This document shows, one piece after another, positions 27,636-35,232 of a stretch of 37,861 bases of DNA. The position numbers and the translations under genes are program-made. Every line of letters starts with the position of its first letter. Within the stretch, counting starts at the first letter, position 1. Origin of the DNA: an uncultured Lachnospira sp. (GTDB lineage: Bacteria; Bacillota; Clostridia; Lachnospirales; Lachnospiraceae); the NCBI GenBank assembly GCA_934359185.1, contig CAKRLE010000016.1, forward strand, positions 1-37,861, in the 5' to 3' direction. Below the pieces are notes generated by a model. The model was not told the DNA's origin. It made no database searches and worked only from the letters and a program-made list of their open reading frames with translations.

Positions 27636-28667
27636 TTGAAGGATATTGTTGAATTTCTTAGTGAAGAATTAAATAAATCAATTGATAAAATATCTGATTT
27701 AAAAACAATTATTCAGAAAATTGAAATTGATATAGATACTTCTTTATCTTATACACAGAGTATTAAGTCTAATAAAGATAATACAATTGATTTTTTTATG
27801 TCAGAAACATCGGATGATCAATTTAATAATAATGAAATTAGTAATCTTAATAATAAGATTGAGTCTCTTAATAATAATCTGAACAGATATAAAGAACAGC
27901 TTCAGATTGAGACTGAAAGAATTGCAGATATAAAAGAGCTGATTAATAAGTATTCAGTTAGAGATAAAGATAATATATTTGATTATTCTATTAACAATCA
28001 ATCTAATATTAATTCATTGATTCAATCAGCAGATTTAATTTATGATAATGTATGCAATTATATTACACATGACATATCAAATCAGATTGATATATTATTA
28101 AACAATAACAATCTAATTATTTCTTTAATTAATTATGATTCTTCAAGAGCATCGCTTGAATTAAAAAAGAATAGTGATATACTTAATGAATTGTTAGAAT
28201 CATTGAATAAATTTTCTGAAAAAATATATAGGTACAATCCAGAATATGGATTCAAAAGTAATTTCGAATACCTATGTAGAAAATTCAATAAACAAAATAA
28301 ATTGTTTTCTTATACATATAATGATGATTTAAATATGTCGTCCAGAATTAATGATAGTAAATGTAACTCATATTTTAAATTAATTGCAGCATTTATTCAA
28401 TATATTAATGTTGCTGTTAATTTAAAAGAAGATGATATTAATGTTTCACGTGAAACATATAAAGTAGAATTTATTAACTACAAATCTAAATCTAAGATTA
28501 CATTTGTACTGGATGAAATGTATGAATATATAAAAGATGAATATATAAAAGAAAAAAGCAAAGATATTATTCTTGTTAAATATTATCTTAATGCATCAAA
28601 TGCATATGTTAAATTTAAAAAGTTAAATGGAAAATTTATAATTGAAATATATAACGATTTGTATTAA
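27636..28667 (+). CDS. Coiled-coil protein, possible degenerate DegS-type sensor kinase
   Basis: About 343 residues, no membrane segment. Residues 1-110 are coiled coil (repeated LNNKIESLNNNLNRYKEQL). Residues 135-225 resemble the HisKA_3 dimer region of cytoplasmic DegS kinases: NYITHDISNQIDIL keeps an His145-Asp pair, and KIYRYNPEYG aligns with the DegS block before its ATPase domain. The ATPase part has only NVAVN as a vestigial N-box, and no D-x-G-x-G or G-rich lid, so ATP-dependent kinase activity is unlikely. The TTG at 27636 follows AGGTGG; a TTG at 27615 is the alternative. Composition is far more AT-rich than neighbours. It lies just upstream of a response regulator. A parS site lies inside (28442). 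The kinase ancestry is inference. Confidence 0.6.
   Translation: MKDIVEFLSEELNKSIDKISDLKTIIQKIEIDIDTSLSYTQSIKSNKDNTIDFFMSETSDDQFNNNEISNLNNKIESLNNNLNRYKEQLQIETERIADIKELINKYSVRDKDNIFDYSINNQSNINSLIQSADLIYDNVCNYITHDISNQIDILLNNNNLIISLINYDSSRASLELKKNSDILNELLESLNKFSEKIYRYNPEYGFKSNFEYLCRKFNKQNKLFSYTYNDDLNMSSRINDSKCNSYFKLIAAFIQYINVAVNLKEDDINVSRETYKVEFINYKSKSKITFVLDEMYEYIKDEYIKEKSKDIILVKYYLNASNAYVKFKKLNGKFIIEIYNDLY
28442..28457. other. parS: parS site 1, inside the coding region
   Basis: TGTTTCACGTGAAACA is a perfect 16-bp palindrome matching the Firmicute parS consensus TGTTNCACGTGAAACA. It lies within the DegS-like gene and encodes part of NVSRETY. Confidence 0.9.
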
Positions 28668-28755
28668 TAATTATAGTAAAATTTGACATTGCAGTGCAAA
28701 CCTATACTTTCGACTCGTAAAATGTAATATGTACACTACTAGATAAGGGGTGCTT

Positions 28756-29391
28756 ATGAAAAATTCAATACTTATTGTAGACAATCAAATATTGTTTGCA
28801 GAAGGATTAAAAAGCTTGCTGGTCACCAGTGGCAATTATACAGTAAAAGGAATTGCAAGTTCTGGATTAGAATGTCTTGGTCTGATAGATAAGAATAAAC
28901 CTGATATTTTAATTATTAATTGCAACATAAGTGAGGTGTCAGGAATTGACATTCTTAAAATTATTAAAGAACATAATATGGGAATTAAAGTGATATTTTT
29001 ATCAGCTGAGTTTCAGGTTAATAAGGTAATTCAAGCACTTGATTATGGTGTAGATGGATATCTTCTTAAGGACACTACATTTAATCAGTTACTTGTTGCT
29101 ATTGAGACTGTATTAGATGGTGCACAATTTATTCAGTCATCTGTTCTTAATGCTGTTAATGCTTATCTGGCTCAAAATGATAATTGTAAGAAAACATCTC
29201 TTACAAAGAGGGAGACAGAAATATTAAGAATGATTGCAGCTGGATATCTTAATAAAGAGATTGGGTCAGAGCTTAATATAAGTGAAAGAACAGTAAAAAA
29301 TCATGTTTCTAGTTTGTTTAAGAAAATAGGGGTGTCGGATAGAACGCAGGCTGCTGTATATGCTATAAAAAATAATATGGTGAAGATATAA
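28756..29391 (+). CDS. LuxR/NarL-type response regulator lacking the phosphoacceptor Asp
   Basis: 211 residues. Receiver domain 1-120: the acidic pocket is D9-N10 instead of two acids, and the phosphoacceptor position reads IINCNIS, Asn55 replacing Asp. The switch Ser83 and Lys105 remain. The LuxR-type helix-turn-helix spans about 146-205 (LTKRETEILRMIAAGYLNKE, ISERTVKNHVSSLFKKIGV) and looks intact. It is thus a DNA-binding regulator probably independent of phosphorylation. The ATG at 28756 follows AAGGGG; an in-frame GTG at 28750 overlaps that site. It is 88 bp after the DegS-like gene, which is the natural partner, and its stop abuts a parS-containing terminator. Confidence 0.85.
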   Translation: MKNSILIVDNQILFAEGLKSLLVTSGNYTVKGIASSGLECLGLIDKNKPDILIINCNISEVSGIDILKIIKEHNMGIKVIFLSAEFQVNKVIQALDYGVDGYLLKDTTFNQLLVAIETVLDGAQFIQSSVLNAVNAYLAQNDNCKKTSLTKRETEILRMIAAGYLNKEIGSELNISERTVKNHVSSLFKKIGVSDRTQAAVYAIKNNMVKI

Positions 29392-29422
29392 AAAAAGATG
29401 TTTCACGTGAAACATCTTTTTT
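29391..29422 (+). terminator. Terminator whose stem is a parS site
   Basis: A 32-bp perfect palindrome: six A, GATG, parS core, CATC, six T, followed by one more T and GACC. The RNA would fold with parS as the stem and a U-run, ending the response regulator transcript. The same DNA is a ParB target. Confidence 0.7.
29399..29414. other. parS: parS site 2
   Basis: TGTTTCACGTGAAACA, perfect palindrome, nested in the terminator 29391-29422. Confidence 0.92.
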
Positions 29423-29439
29423 TGACCTCTCTTGGGGGG

Positions 29440-29682
29440 ATTTTCCGTGCGGGTGTGAATGAATTTTTCGCGGAGTTGTCATTTCTGAAGCTGTAAGGAT
29501 TTTGTCGGGTACGTTGTGCTAGAGTGTCGCCTGCCGGCACAAAGTCGCCATCCATGGCTCCGTTGTGCCTTTTTCGCACATCGTGTGCGAAAACAGGCTG
29601 GTTTTACTGACTTGACAAAATCCTAACAGCTTCTAGAAATGGCAACCAAGGCGAAAAATCCATTCATACCCGCACGGAAAAT
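29440..29682. repeat. 243-bp imperfect inverted-repeat element
   Basis: The left arm (29440-29510) and the reverse complement of the right arm (29610-29682) match at about 60 of 71 positions; the outer 15 bp, ATTTTCCGTGCGGGT, are identical. A loop of about 100 bp contains a perfect 10-bp hairpin (29571-29593, TTTTCGCACA with TGTGCGAAAA). No open frame of note, and GC is clearly higher than around it. It could be a MITE-like remnant or a long structured RNA. No target duplication is evident. Confidence 0.75.
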
Positions 29683-29714
29683 ATGCAAGAGTGTAGAATA
29701 AGATGTTTCGCGGC

Positions 29715-29995
29715 GAGGGGGCTCGCCTCCGCTTGCGGAGGCATTGCGTGGCGGAGGTGGTAGAATGGAGGGGGTTGATGGGGAGAATTATTTTGGGGTG
29801 GGTGGATGTGAGGTGAGAGTGGGAGAGTGAGGGGACTCGCATCCGCTTGCGGAGGCATTACGTGGCGGAGGTGGTAGAGTGGAGGGGGTTGATGGGGAGA
29901 ATTATTTTGGGGTGAGTGGATGTGAGGCGAGAGTGGGAGAGTGAGGGGGCTCGCCTCTGCGGGCAGAGGCATCGCATGACGGAGGTGTTGTGTGG
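29715..29995. repeat. G-rich tandem repeat, 114-bp unit, about 2.5 copies
   Basis: Units start at 29715, 29829 and 29943 (third partial). Each unit begins GAGGGG(G/A)CTCGC, includes the perfect hairpin palindrome family around CCGCTTGCGG, and several G4-5 runs (GGGGG, GGGG, GGGG, GGG within 40 bp) on the plus strand. Units 1 and 2 differ at few positions. Because 114 is a multiple of three, a repetitive frame exists on the minus strand, but it lacks protein-like composition and is probably not a gene. Confidence 0.85.
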
Positions 29996-30004
29996 ACATG
30001 AATA

Positions 30005-30020
30005 TGTTTCACGTGAAACA
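30005..30020. other. parS: parS site 3
   Basis: TGTTTCACGTGAAACA, perfect palindrome, 176 bp upstream of parA. The remaining stretch to parA is AT-rich with no gene. Confidence 0.92.
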
Positions 30021-30180
30021 TGTGGAATATTTTAATTTTACTATTTTATGTTTGAAAAATTGTAATTTAAATAATAAAAAACAAATCAACTATGGAATAT
30101 ATAGAATTAAAATGCTATAATAAATAAATAGCGTTGTTGGAAAATGATGTTATGATATGGTAATGGCATGGAGGAATAGC

Positions 30181-30939
30181 ATGGGTAGAATAATAGCAAT
30201 TGCTAATCAGAAGGGTGGAGTTGGTAAGACAACTACAGCAATTAACCTGTCAGCGTGTCTTGCGGAGGCAGGACAGAAAGTTCTTGTTGTAGATATTGAT
30301 CCACAGGGAAATACAACAAGTGGATTAGGTGTGATGAAAGACGATATAGATAAAACTGTATATGAGATTATGCTTCAGGAAATTGAGCTGACGGATGCAA
30401 TTATTAAGAATATATTTGATAATCTTGATATTGTGCCATCTAATGTTAATCTGGCGGGAGCGGAGATTGATCTTATAGATGTTGATGATAGGGAATATAT
30501 TTTAAAAAATGAGATGGCTAAGATTAAGGAGCAATATGATTATATTATATTAGATTGTCCACCATCACTTAGCATGTTAACAGTTAATGCTATGACAGCA
30601 TCAGATTCAGTTCTTGTTCCAATTCAGTGTGAGTATTATGCGCTTGAAGGTCTGACACAGTTGATACATACAATTAATCTTGTTAAAAAGAAACTTAATC
30701 CAGAACTTGAACTTGAAGGCGTGGTATTTACTATGTTTGATTCTAGAACTAATCTATCACTTCAGGTTGTTGAAAATGTTAAGGATAATCTTAATCAGAC
30801 AATTTATAAGACAATTATTCCTAGAAACATACGTCTTGCTGAAGCACCAAGTCATGGACTTCCTATTAATATATATGATAGCAGGTCAGCAGGTGCAGAG
30901 AGTTATAGAATGCTTGCACAAGAAGTTATGAGCAAATGA
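30181..30939 (+). CDS. parA: Chromosome partitioning ATPase ParA/Soj
   Basis: 252 residues. The deviant Walker A is NQKGGVGKTTTAIN (11-18 core), then VDIDPQGNTTSG and the Walker B region YIILDCPPSL. It is a non-specific DNA-binding ATPase that, with ParB, moves origins and modulates DnaA. It lacks the long N-terminal helix-turn-helix of plasmid ParA, as chromosomal Soj does. The ATG at 30181 follows GGAGG; an ATG eight codons upstream has no ribosome site. It lies 40 bp before parB and follows three parS sites. Confidence 0.96.
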   Translation: MGRIIAIANQKGGVGKTTTAINLSACLAEAGQKVLVVDIDPQGNTTSGLGVMKDDIDKTVYEIMLQEIELTDAIIKNIFDNLDIVPSNVNLAGAEIDLIDVDDREYILKNEMAKIKEQYDYIILDCPPSLSMLTVNAMTASDSVLVPIQCEYYALEGLTQLIHTINLVKKKLNPELELEGVVFTMFDSRTNLSLQVVENVKDNLNQTIYKTIIPRNIRLAEAPSHGLPINIYDSRSAGAESYRMLAQEVMSK

Positions 30940-30979
30940 AACAAATAATATTAGTAAATAAAATAGAGAGGGTTTGTTA

Positions 30980-31900
30980 ATGGCTACAGCAAAAAAAACA
31001 AGCAAAGGTCTTGGTAAAGGATTAGGCAGAGGAATTGGCAATCTGATTCCTGAAGAAAATAAGAGTGAAGAAAATGTAGTAGTTAAAGAGGTAGTAAAAG
31101 AAGTTGTTGTCAAAGAACCTGCTGAGACAAAGGTGCGAATATCACAGGTTGAACCTAACAGAGACCAGCCTAGAAAAATGTTTGACGAAGATGCATTAAT
31201 AGAATTATCAGAGTCAATCAAACAATATGGTGTATTGCAGCCTTTATTAGTACAGAAAAAAGATAATTATTACGAAATAATTGCTGGTGAAAGAAGATGG
31301 AGAGCTGCAAAGCTTGCTGGTGTTAAAGAAGTTCCTGTTGTAATAAAGGATTACTCAGACCAGGAAGTTATGGAGATTGCACTTATTGAGAATATTCAGA
31401 GAGAAGACCTGAATCCAATTGAAGAGGCACTTGCATATCAGAGACTTATAAAGGATTACAGATTAAAGCAGGATGAGGTTGCAGAGAAGGTATCTAAGTC
31501 AAGAGCTGCTATTACTAATTCGTTGAGATTATTAAAGCTTGATAAGAGAGTCCAGGAAATGGTTATGGAAGGCAAGTTAAGCAATGGACATGCCAGGACA
31601 ATAATCAGCATTGAAGATGGCGATAAGCAGTATGCACTTGCTCAGAAGATATTTGATGAAAAGCTGAGTGTAAGAGAAGTTGAAAAACTAATGAAAGATC
31701 TTGATAAACCTTCAAAGCCAGCAAAAGAAGTTCCTGAGAATGATTTTGTGTACAGGGATCTGGAAGAAAAGCTTTCTAAAGCTCTCGGTACACAGGTTGC
31801 TATCAAGAATAAGAATAATAACAAAGGAAAGATTGAGATTCAGTATTATTCACAGGCTGAGCTAGAAAGAATTATAGATTTTTTGCCTAAATTCAACTAA
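30980..31900 (+). CDS. parB: Chromosome partitioning protein ParB/Spo0J
   Basis: 306 residues. An N-terminal basic leader (KGLGKGLGRGIGNLIPEE) contains the ParA-stimulating type of motif. The CTP-binding fold includes NRDQPRKMF and GERRWRAAKLAG (CTP/parS box) plus ENIQREDLNPIEEA. A central helix-turn-helix follows (KQDEVAEKVSKSRAAITNSL) that reads parS, then a C-terminal dimerization domain. ParB loads at parS as a clamp and recruits SMC. The ATG at 30980 follows GAGAGGG; a TTG two codons earlier is less likely. Its targets are in the same window. Confidence 0.96.
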   Translation: MATAKKTSKGLGKGLGRGIGNLIPEENKSEENVVVKEVVKEVVVKEPAETKVRISQVEPNRDQPRKMFDEDALIELSESIKQYGVLQPLLVQKKDNYYEIIAGERRWRAAKLAGVKEVPVVIKDYSDQEVMEIALIENIQREDLNPIEEALAYQRLIKDYRLKQDEVAEKVSKSRAAITNSLRLLKLDKRVQEMVMEGKLSNGHARTIISIEDGDKQYALAQKIFDEKLSVREVEKLMKDLDKPSKPAKEVPENDFVYRDLEEKLSKALGTQVAIKNKNNNKGKIEIQYYSQAELERIIDFLPKFN

Positions 31901-31985
31901 GTTTTATCAAAAAACGTATTTATAATAAATGTAATTATAAAAAACGTAATTATAATCAGATAATCTGGAAAAATAAGGAGACACA

Positions 31986-32591
31986 ATGATAGATATATTT
32001 GGAATAATATCAATAGATGCTTCGTATGTGGTTATTGCATTGTCAGCCACAATAATATTTGGCATAGTAACATTTATACTTGCGATAATAGGAATTGTTA
32101 AAGCATCCAAGTTGAAAAAAAAGTACAATCAGTTTATGGCTGGATCAGATGGAACGTCAATAGAAAAGCTTATTAAGAGCAATCTTAAAAATGTAAAGGA
32201 AATCAAAGATACAACTATTAAGAATACACAGAATATAGAGGATATATACAATAAGCTTGAAACCACATTTTGCAAAATTGGAATTAACAAATATGACGCT
32301 TTTCATGAAATGGGTGGTAAGTTAAGTTTTGCATTGTGTATGCTGGACAAGAAAAATAATGGTTATATTGTTAATGTTATGCATAGCAACAATGGATGTT
32401 TTGCTTATATAAAAGAGGTTGTCAATGGTGAGTCATATATAGAACTTGGAGGTGAGGAGAAAAAAGCACTTGATGATGCACTTGCAGGAAAAAATGGTGA
32501 TGCAGAGATTAGCCAGAAAGTAAACAATATGCTTGAAAATACTGATGATGCACCAGATAAAGCAGATGATATGCTTGACGCAGAAAAATAA
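31986..32591 (+). CDS. DUF4446 family membrane protein
   Basis: 201 residues. One hydrophobic segment lies near residues 15-40 (VVIALSATIIFGIVTFILA), followed by a basic KLKKKY stop, then a helical region and a compact C-terminal domain with YDAFHEMGGKLSFALCMLD. This matches DUF4446, a family of unknown function that is regularly found next to parB in Clostridia. The Asp/Ala-rich tail is disordered. The RBS is AAGGAGAC. The 85-bp gap before it repeats AAAAACGTA-type AT-rich words. The family call is from the sequence and context; no function is assigned. Confidence 0.82.
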   Translation: MIDIFGIISIDASYVVIALSATIIFGIVTFILAIIGIVKASKLKKKYNQFMAGSDGTSIEKLIKSNLKNVKEIKDTTIKNTQNIEDIYNKLETTFCKIGINKYDAFHEMGGKLSFALCMLDKKNNGYIVNVMHSNNGCFAYIKEVVNGESYIELGGEEKKALDDALAGKNGDAEISQKVNNMLENTDDAPDKADDMLDAEK

Positions 32592-32641
32592 AAGGTGCAT
32601 AATGAAAATTACTGGATTATTTATGAAGAATGGAGAATAAT

Positions 32642-33928
32642 ATGTTAGATTTAAAATTTGTCAGAGAAAATCCTGATATCGTAAAGCAGAATATCAAAAA
32701 TAAATTTCAGGATAAAAAGCTTCCTTTAGTAGATGAGGTTATTGAACTTGATGCACAGGCACGTGCAACACAGACAGAGGCTGATGAGCTTCGTGCTAAC
32801 AGAAATAAACTTTCTAAGCAGATTGGTGCACTTATGGGACAGGGCAAGAAGGAAGAAGCTGAGGAAGTTAAGAAGCAGGTTAACGCTGATGCAGACAGAC
32901 TTAAGGAGTTAGAGGCTAAAGAAGCAGAGCTTTCAGAGAAGGTTACTAAGATTATGATGACTATTCCTAATATCATCGATCCTAGTGTTCCAATCGGTAA
33001 AGATGACAGCGAGAATGTAGAGATTGAGAAATTCGGTGAACCATTAGTTCCTGATTTTGAAATTCCATATCATACAGATATTATGGCGAGATTTGATGGT
33101 ATTGATCTTGATGCTGCTGGTAAGGTAGCTGGTAATGGTTTCTATTATCTCATGGGTGATATTGCAAGACTTCACTCAGCAGTTATATCTTATGCAAGAG
33201 ATTTCATGATTGACAGAGGATTCACATACTGTGTACCTCCATTTATGATAAGAAGCAATGTTGTTACTGGTGTTATGAGCTTTGATGAGATGGATGCCAT
33301 GATGTATAAGATTGAGGGTGAAGACCTTTACCTTATCGGTACAAGTGAGCATTCAATGATTGGAAAGTTTATTGATACAATTACACCAGAGGAAAAGCTT
33401 CCATTAACACTTACAAGCTATTCTCCATGTTTCCGTAAGGAGAAGGGTGCTCATGGAATCGAGGAGAGAGGTGTATACAGAATCCACCAGTTTGAGAAGC
33501 AGGAAATGATTGTTGTATGTAAGCCAGAAGAAAGTAACATGTGGTATGACAAGTTATGGCAGAATACAGTTGACCTCTTCCGTTCGCTTGATATTCCAGT
33601 TAGAACACTTAACTGTTGTTCAGGAGACCTTGCAGATTTAAAGGTTAAGTCATTAGACGTAGAAGCATGGTCACCACGCCAGAAGAAGTACTTTGAGGTT
33701 GGTTCATGCTCTAACTTAGGAGATGCACAGGCAAGAAGACTTAAAATCCGTGTACAGGACGAGAATAAGAACAAGTATTTTGCACATACACTTAACAACA
33801 CAGTTGTTGCTCCACCAAGAATGCTTATTGCATTCCTTGAGAACAATCTTTGCGAGAATGGCAATGTTAAGATTCCAAAGGCACTTCAGCCATATATGGG
33901 CGGTAAGACAGAGCTTATAGCTAAGTAA
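32642..33928 (+). CDS. serS: Seryl-tRNA synthetase
   Basis: 428 residues. It starts MLDLKFVRENPDIVKQNI, followed by the long antiparallel coiled-coil arm (about 30-100) that contacts the long variable arm of tRNA-Ser. The class II core has TSEHSMIGKF, motif 2 as SPCFRKEKGAHGIEERGVYR, and motif 3 with NNTVVAPPRMLIAFLENN. It charges serine on tRNA-Ser, including the tRNA in this window. The ATG at 32642 follows GGAGA; the ATG at 32630, four codons earlier, is a possible alternative. It is of the divergent Clostridial subtype, judging by motif 2. Confidence 0.97.
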   Translation: MLDLKFVRENPDIVKQNIKNKFQDKKLPLVDEVIELDAQARATQTEADELRANRNKLSKQIGALMGQGKKEEAEEVKKQVNADADRLKELEAKEAELSEKVTKIMMTIPNIIDPSVPIGKDDSENVEIEKFGEPLVPDFEIPYHTDIMARFDGIDLDAAGKVAGNGFYYLMGDIARLHSAVISYARDFMIDRGFTYCVPPFMIRSNVVTGVMSFDEMDAMMYKIEGEDLYLIGTSEHSMIGKFIDTITPEEKLPLTLTSYSPCFRKEKGAHGIEERGVYRIHQFEKQEMIVVCKPEESNMWYDKLWQNTVDLFRSLDIPVRTLNCCSGDLADLKVKSLDVEAWSPRQKKYFEVGSCSNLGDAQARRLKIRVQDENKNKYFAHTLNNTVVAPPRMLIAFLENNLCENGNVKIPKALQPYMGGKTELIAK

Positions 33929-33994
33929 TATACAAGCGCGTGTACGTCATATGTGGTACATTATATATATCTCAGATGGCTGAATAATAATAAA

Positions 33995-34049
33995 AGATGC
34001 GGGAAAATCCAAGATTCATCAAGGAATTGGGTTTTTCCGCATCTTTTTT
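33995..34049. terminator. Terminator after serS (probably bidirectional)
   Basis: A 16-bp stem AGATGCGGGAAAATCC / GGGTTTTTCCGCATCT with G-U pairs, then six T. On the minus strand TCTTTTATTATT follows. It shares its core (GCGG-AAAATCC-AGA-TTCAT) with the terminator at 21885. It separates serS from the convergent araC-type gene. Confidence 0.85.
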
Positions 34050-34072
34050 CACATAAATCCAAAATGATTTGT

Positions 34073-34969
34073 TTATTTATCTTTCTTATGAGCTATCCTG
34101 TATGCTTTAGGTGATATATTGTTAATTTTTTTAAATGTGTCACCAAAATAATTGCTATTGATAAATCCACATTCATATGCTATCTCCTGCAGAGATTTTT
34201 CTGTGGTCTGCAACAGTCCTTCCGCATGCGTGACACGAATATGACATAGATAATCGCTGAATTTGATGCCGGTTGAATTTTTGAATTTAGTAGAGAAATA
34301 TGAAGGGTTAAGTCCTAATATTCCTGCAACATCATCAAGCCTGAGAGGCTCCATATAGTGGTCAACAATGTATTTGACAGCAATTTGCATATCATCGTCA
34401 AGTGCATTAATATTATTCTCTTTCACAACAGTCATCAGCTTTACAGGTTTGGCATATTTAAAAAGTCGTACAAGAAGATAATTAAAAAGGTTTTTATTAG
34501 CTATATTACTGAGATCAGTTTCAGCGTCGTAATCATTCTCAATGACGTCAAGAATATTATCAAATTCATAAATGTTGTTTTCAGGTATTCTGAATAAGAC
34601 TCCCATAAGATGGGATAAAACCCATGCGGTGCCTAATTTGTCATAGAAGTCTTTAATATGCTTGTCTGTAAAATTAATAGAATAGCATACTGTTGTTATA
34701 TCTTCATTATATTCGGTTCTGTGAAGAACATTAGCAGGAATAATAATTATATGGCCGGCTTTAAGTGTGTAGTATTTGTCTTCAACCAGAAGATTACAGC
34801 TGCCGCTGGCAATATAATATAATTCATGGTAATAATGAGAGTGAGGCGAAGCCATACTGTAGCTGCCCTCATGTATCTTCTTTTTAATCATGAAGACATC
34901 TTTGTCAAGGTTGCTCCAGCGTAGATTATTGCTGTTATCATTATTAGAATTACCGTGCATAGGGTTCAT
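34073..34969 (-). CDS. AraC family transcriptional regulator with cupin sensor domain
   Basis: About 298 residues. The N-terminal cupin (residues 30-110) has HSHYYHELYYIASGSCNLLV and LKAGHIIIIPANVLH, the usual sugar-sensing beta-barrel. The C-terminal double helix-turn-helix (200-298) has LRLDDVAGILGLNPSYFSTKFKNSTG and SLQEIAYECGFINSNYFGDTFKK. Such proteins usually regulate carbohydrate use genes. The start is uncertain: ATG 34969, with AAGGA 10 bp upstream, or TTG 34975. It runs against replication and has no neighbouring target other than itself and a small membrane protein gene. Twin repeats upstream (35035-35076) are possible operators. Confidence 0.88.
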   Translation of the reverse strand: MNPMHGNSNNDNSNNLRWSNLDKDVFMIKKKIHEGSYSMASPHSHYYHELYYIASGSCNLLVEDKYYTLKAGHIIIIPANVLHRTEYNEDITTVCYSINFTDKHIKDFYDKLGTAWVLSHLMGVLFRIPENNIYEFDNILDVIENDYDAETDLSNIANKNLFNYLLVRLFKYAKPVKLMTVVKENNINALDDDMQIAVKYIVDHYMEPLRLDDVAGILGLNPSYFSTKFKNSTGIKFSDYLCHIRVTHAEGLLQTTEKSLQEIAYECGFINSNYFGDTFKKINNISPKAYRIAHKKDK

Positions 34970-35034
34970 AGTCAACTATTCCTTTTTAAATCAATAATAA
35001 AATTAAAATATAAATCAAAATAGAATTTAATTTG

Positions 35035-35076
35035 AAAGTACTAAAAACGGGAAAATATCTCCCTAAAGTACTAAAA
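35035..35076. promoter_or_regulatory. Twin direct repeats, possible AraC operator
   Basis: AAAGTACTAAAA occurs twice, at 35035-35046 and 35065-35076, with a 30-bp period, close to three turns. AraC-type proteins often bind such direct repeats. They lie just downstream of the predicted start site of the araC-type gene. Confidence 0.4.
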
Positions 35077-35077
35077 T

Positions 35078-35105
35078 CATATAATAAAATGCGCATATCT
35101 GTCAA
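35078..35105 (-). promoter_or_regulatory. Candidate promoter of the AraC regulator gene
   Basis: On the minus strand TTGACA (35100-35105), 16 bp, TATATG (35078-35083). A start near 35071 falls on the first repeat of the putative operator. Confidence 0.45.
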
Positions 35106-35232
35106 ATGAACTTTTTGTGTTCGGAATTTATTAATTAACATTTTACAAAATATATATTGATTATCGGGCTATTTAGTGATACTCTTAAATTCGTGAAACA
35201 AATTATTGTAATATACTTAAGGAGCGCAATAT

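Noticed and set aside
28683..28708. TTGACA...TATACT promoter for the response regulator
   Set aside because: The spacer is only 14 bp, too short for a normal SigA promoter; the gene may be read from the upstream gene instead.
29440..29682. Insertion sequence with a transposase
   Set aside because: There is no open frame inside; it can at most be a non-autonomous element.
29715..29995. CRISPR array
   Set aside because: The unit is 114 bp with no unique spacers; it is a tandem repeat.
29633..29999. Pro/His/Leu-rich reading frames on the minus strand over the tandem repeat
   Set aside because: They exist only because the 114-bp unit is divisible by three; no ribosome site and composition is not protein-like.
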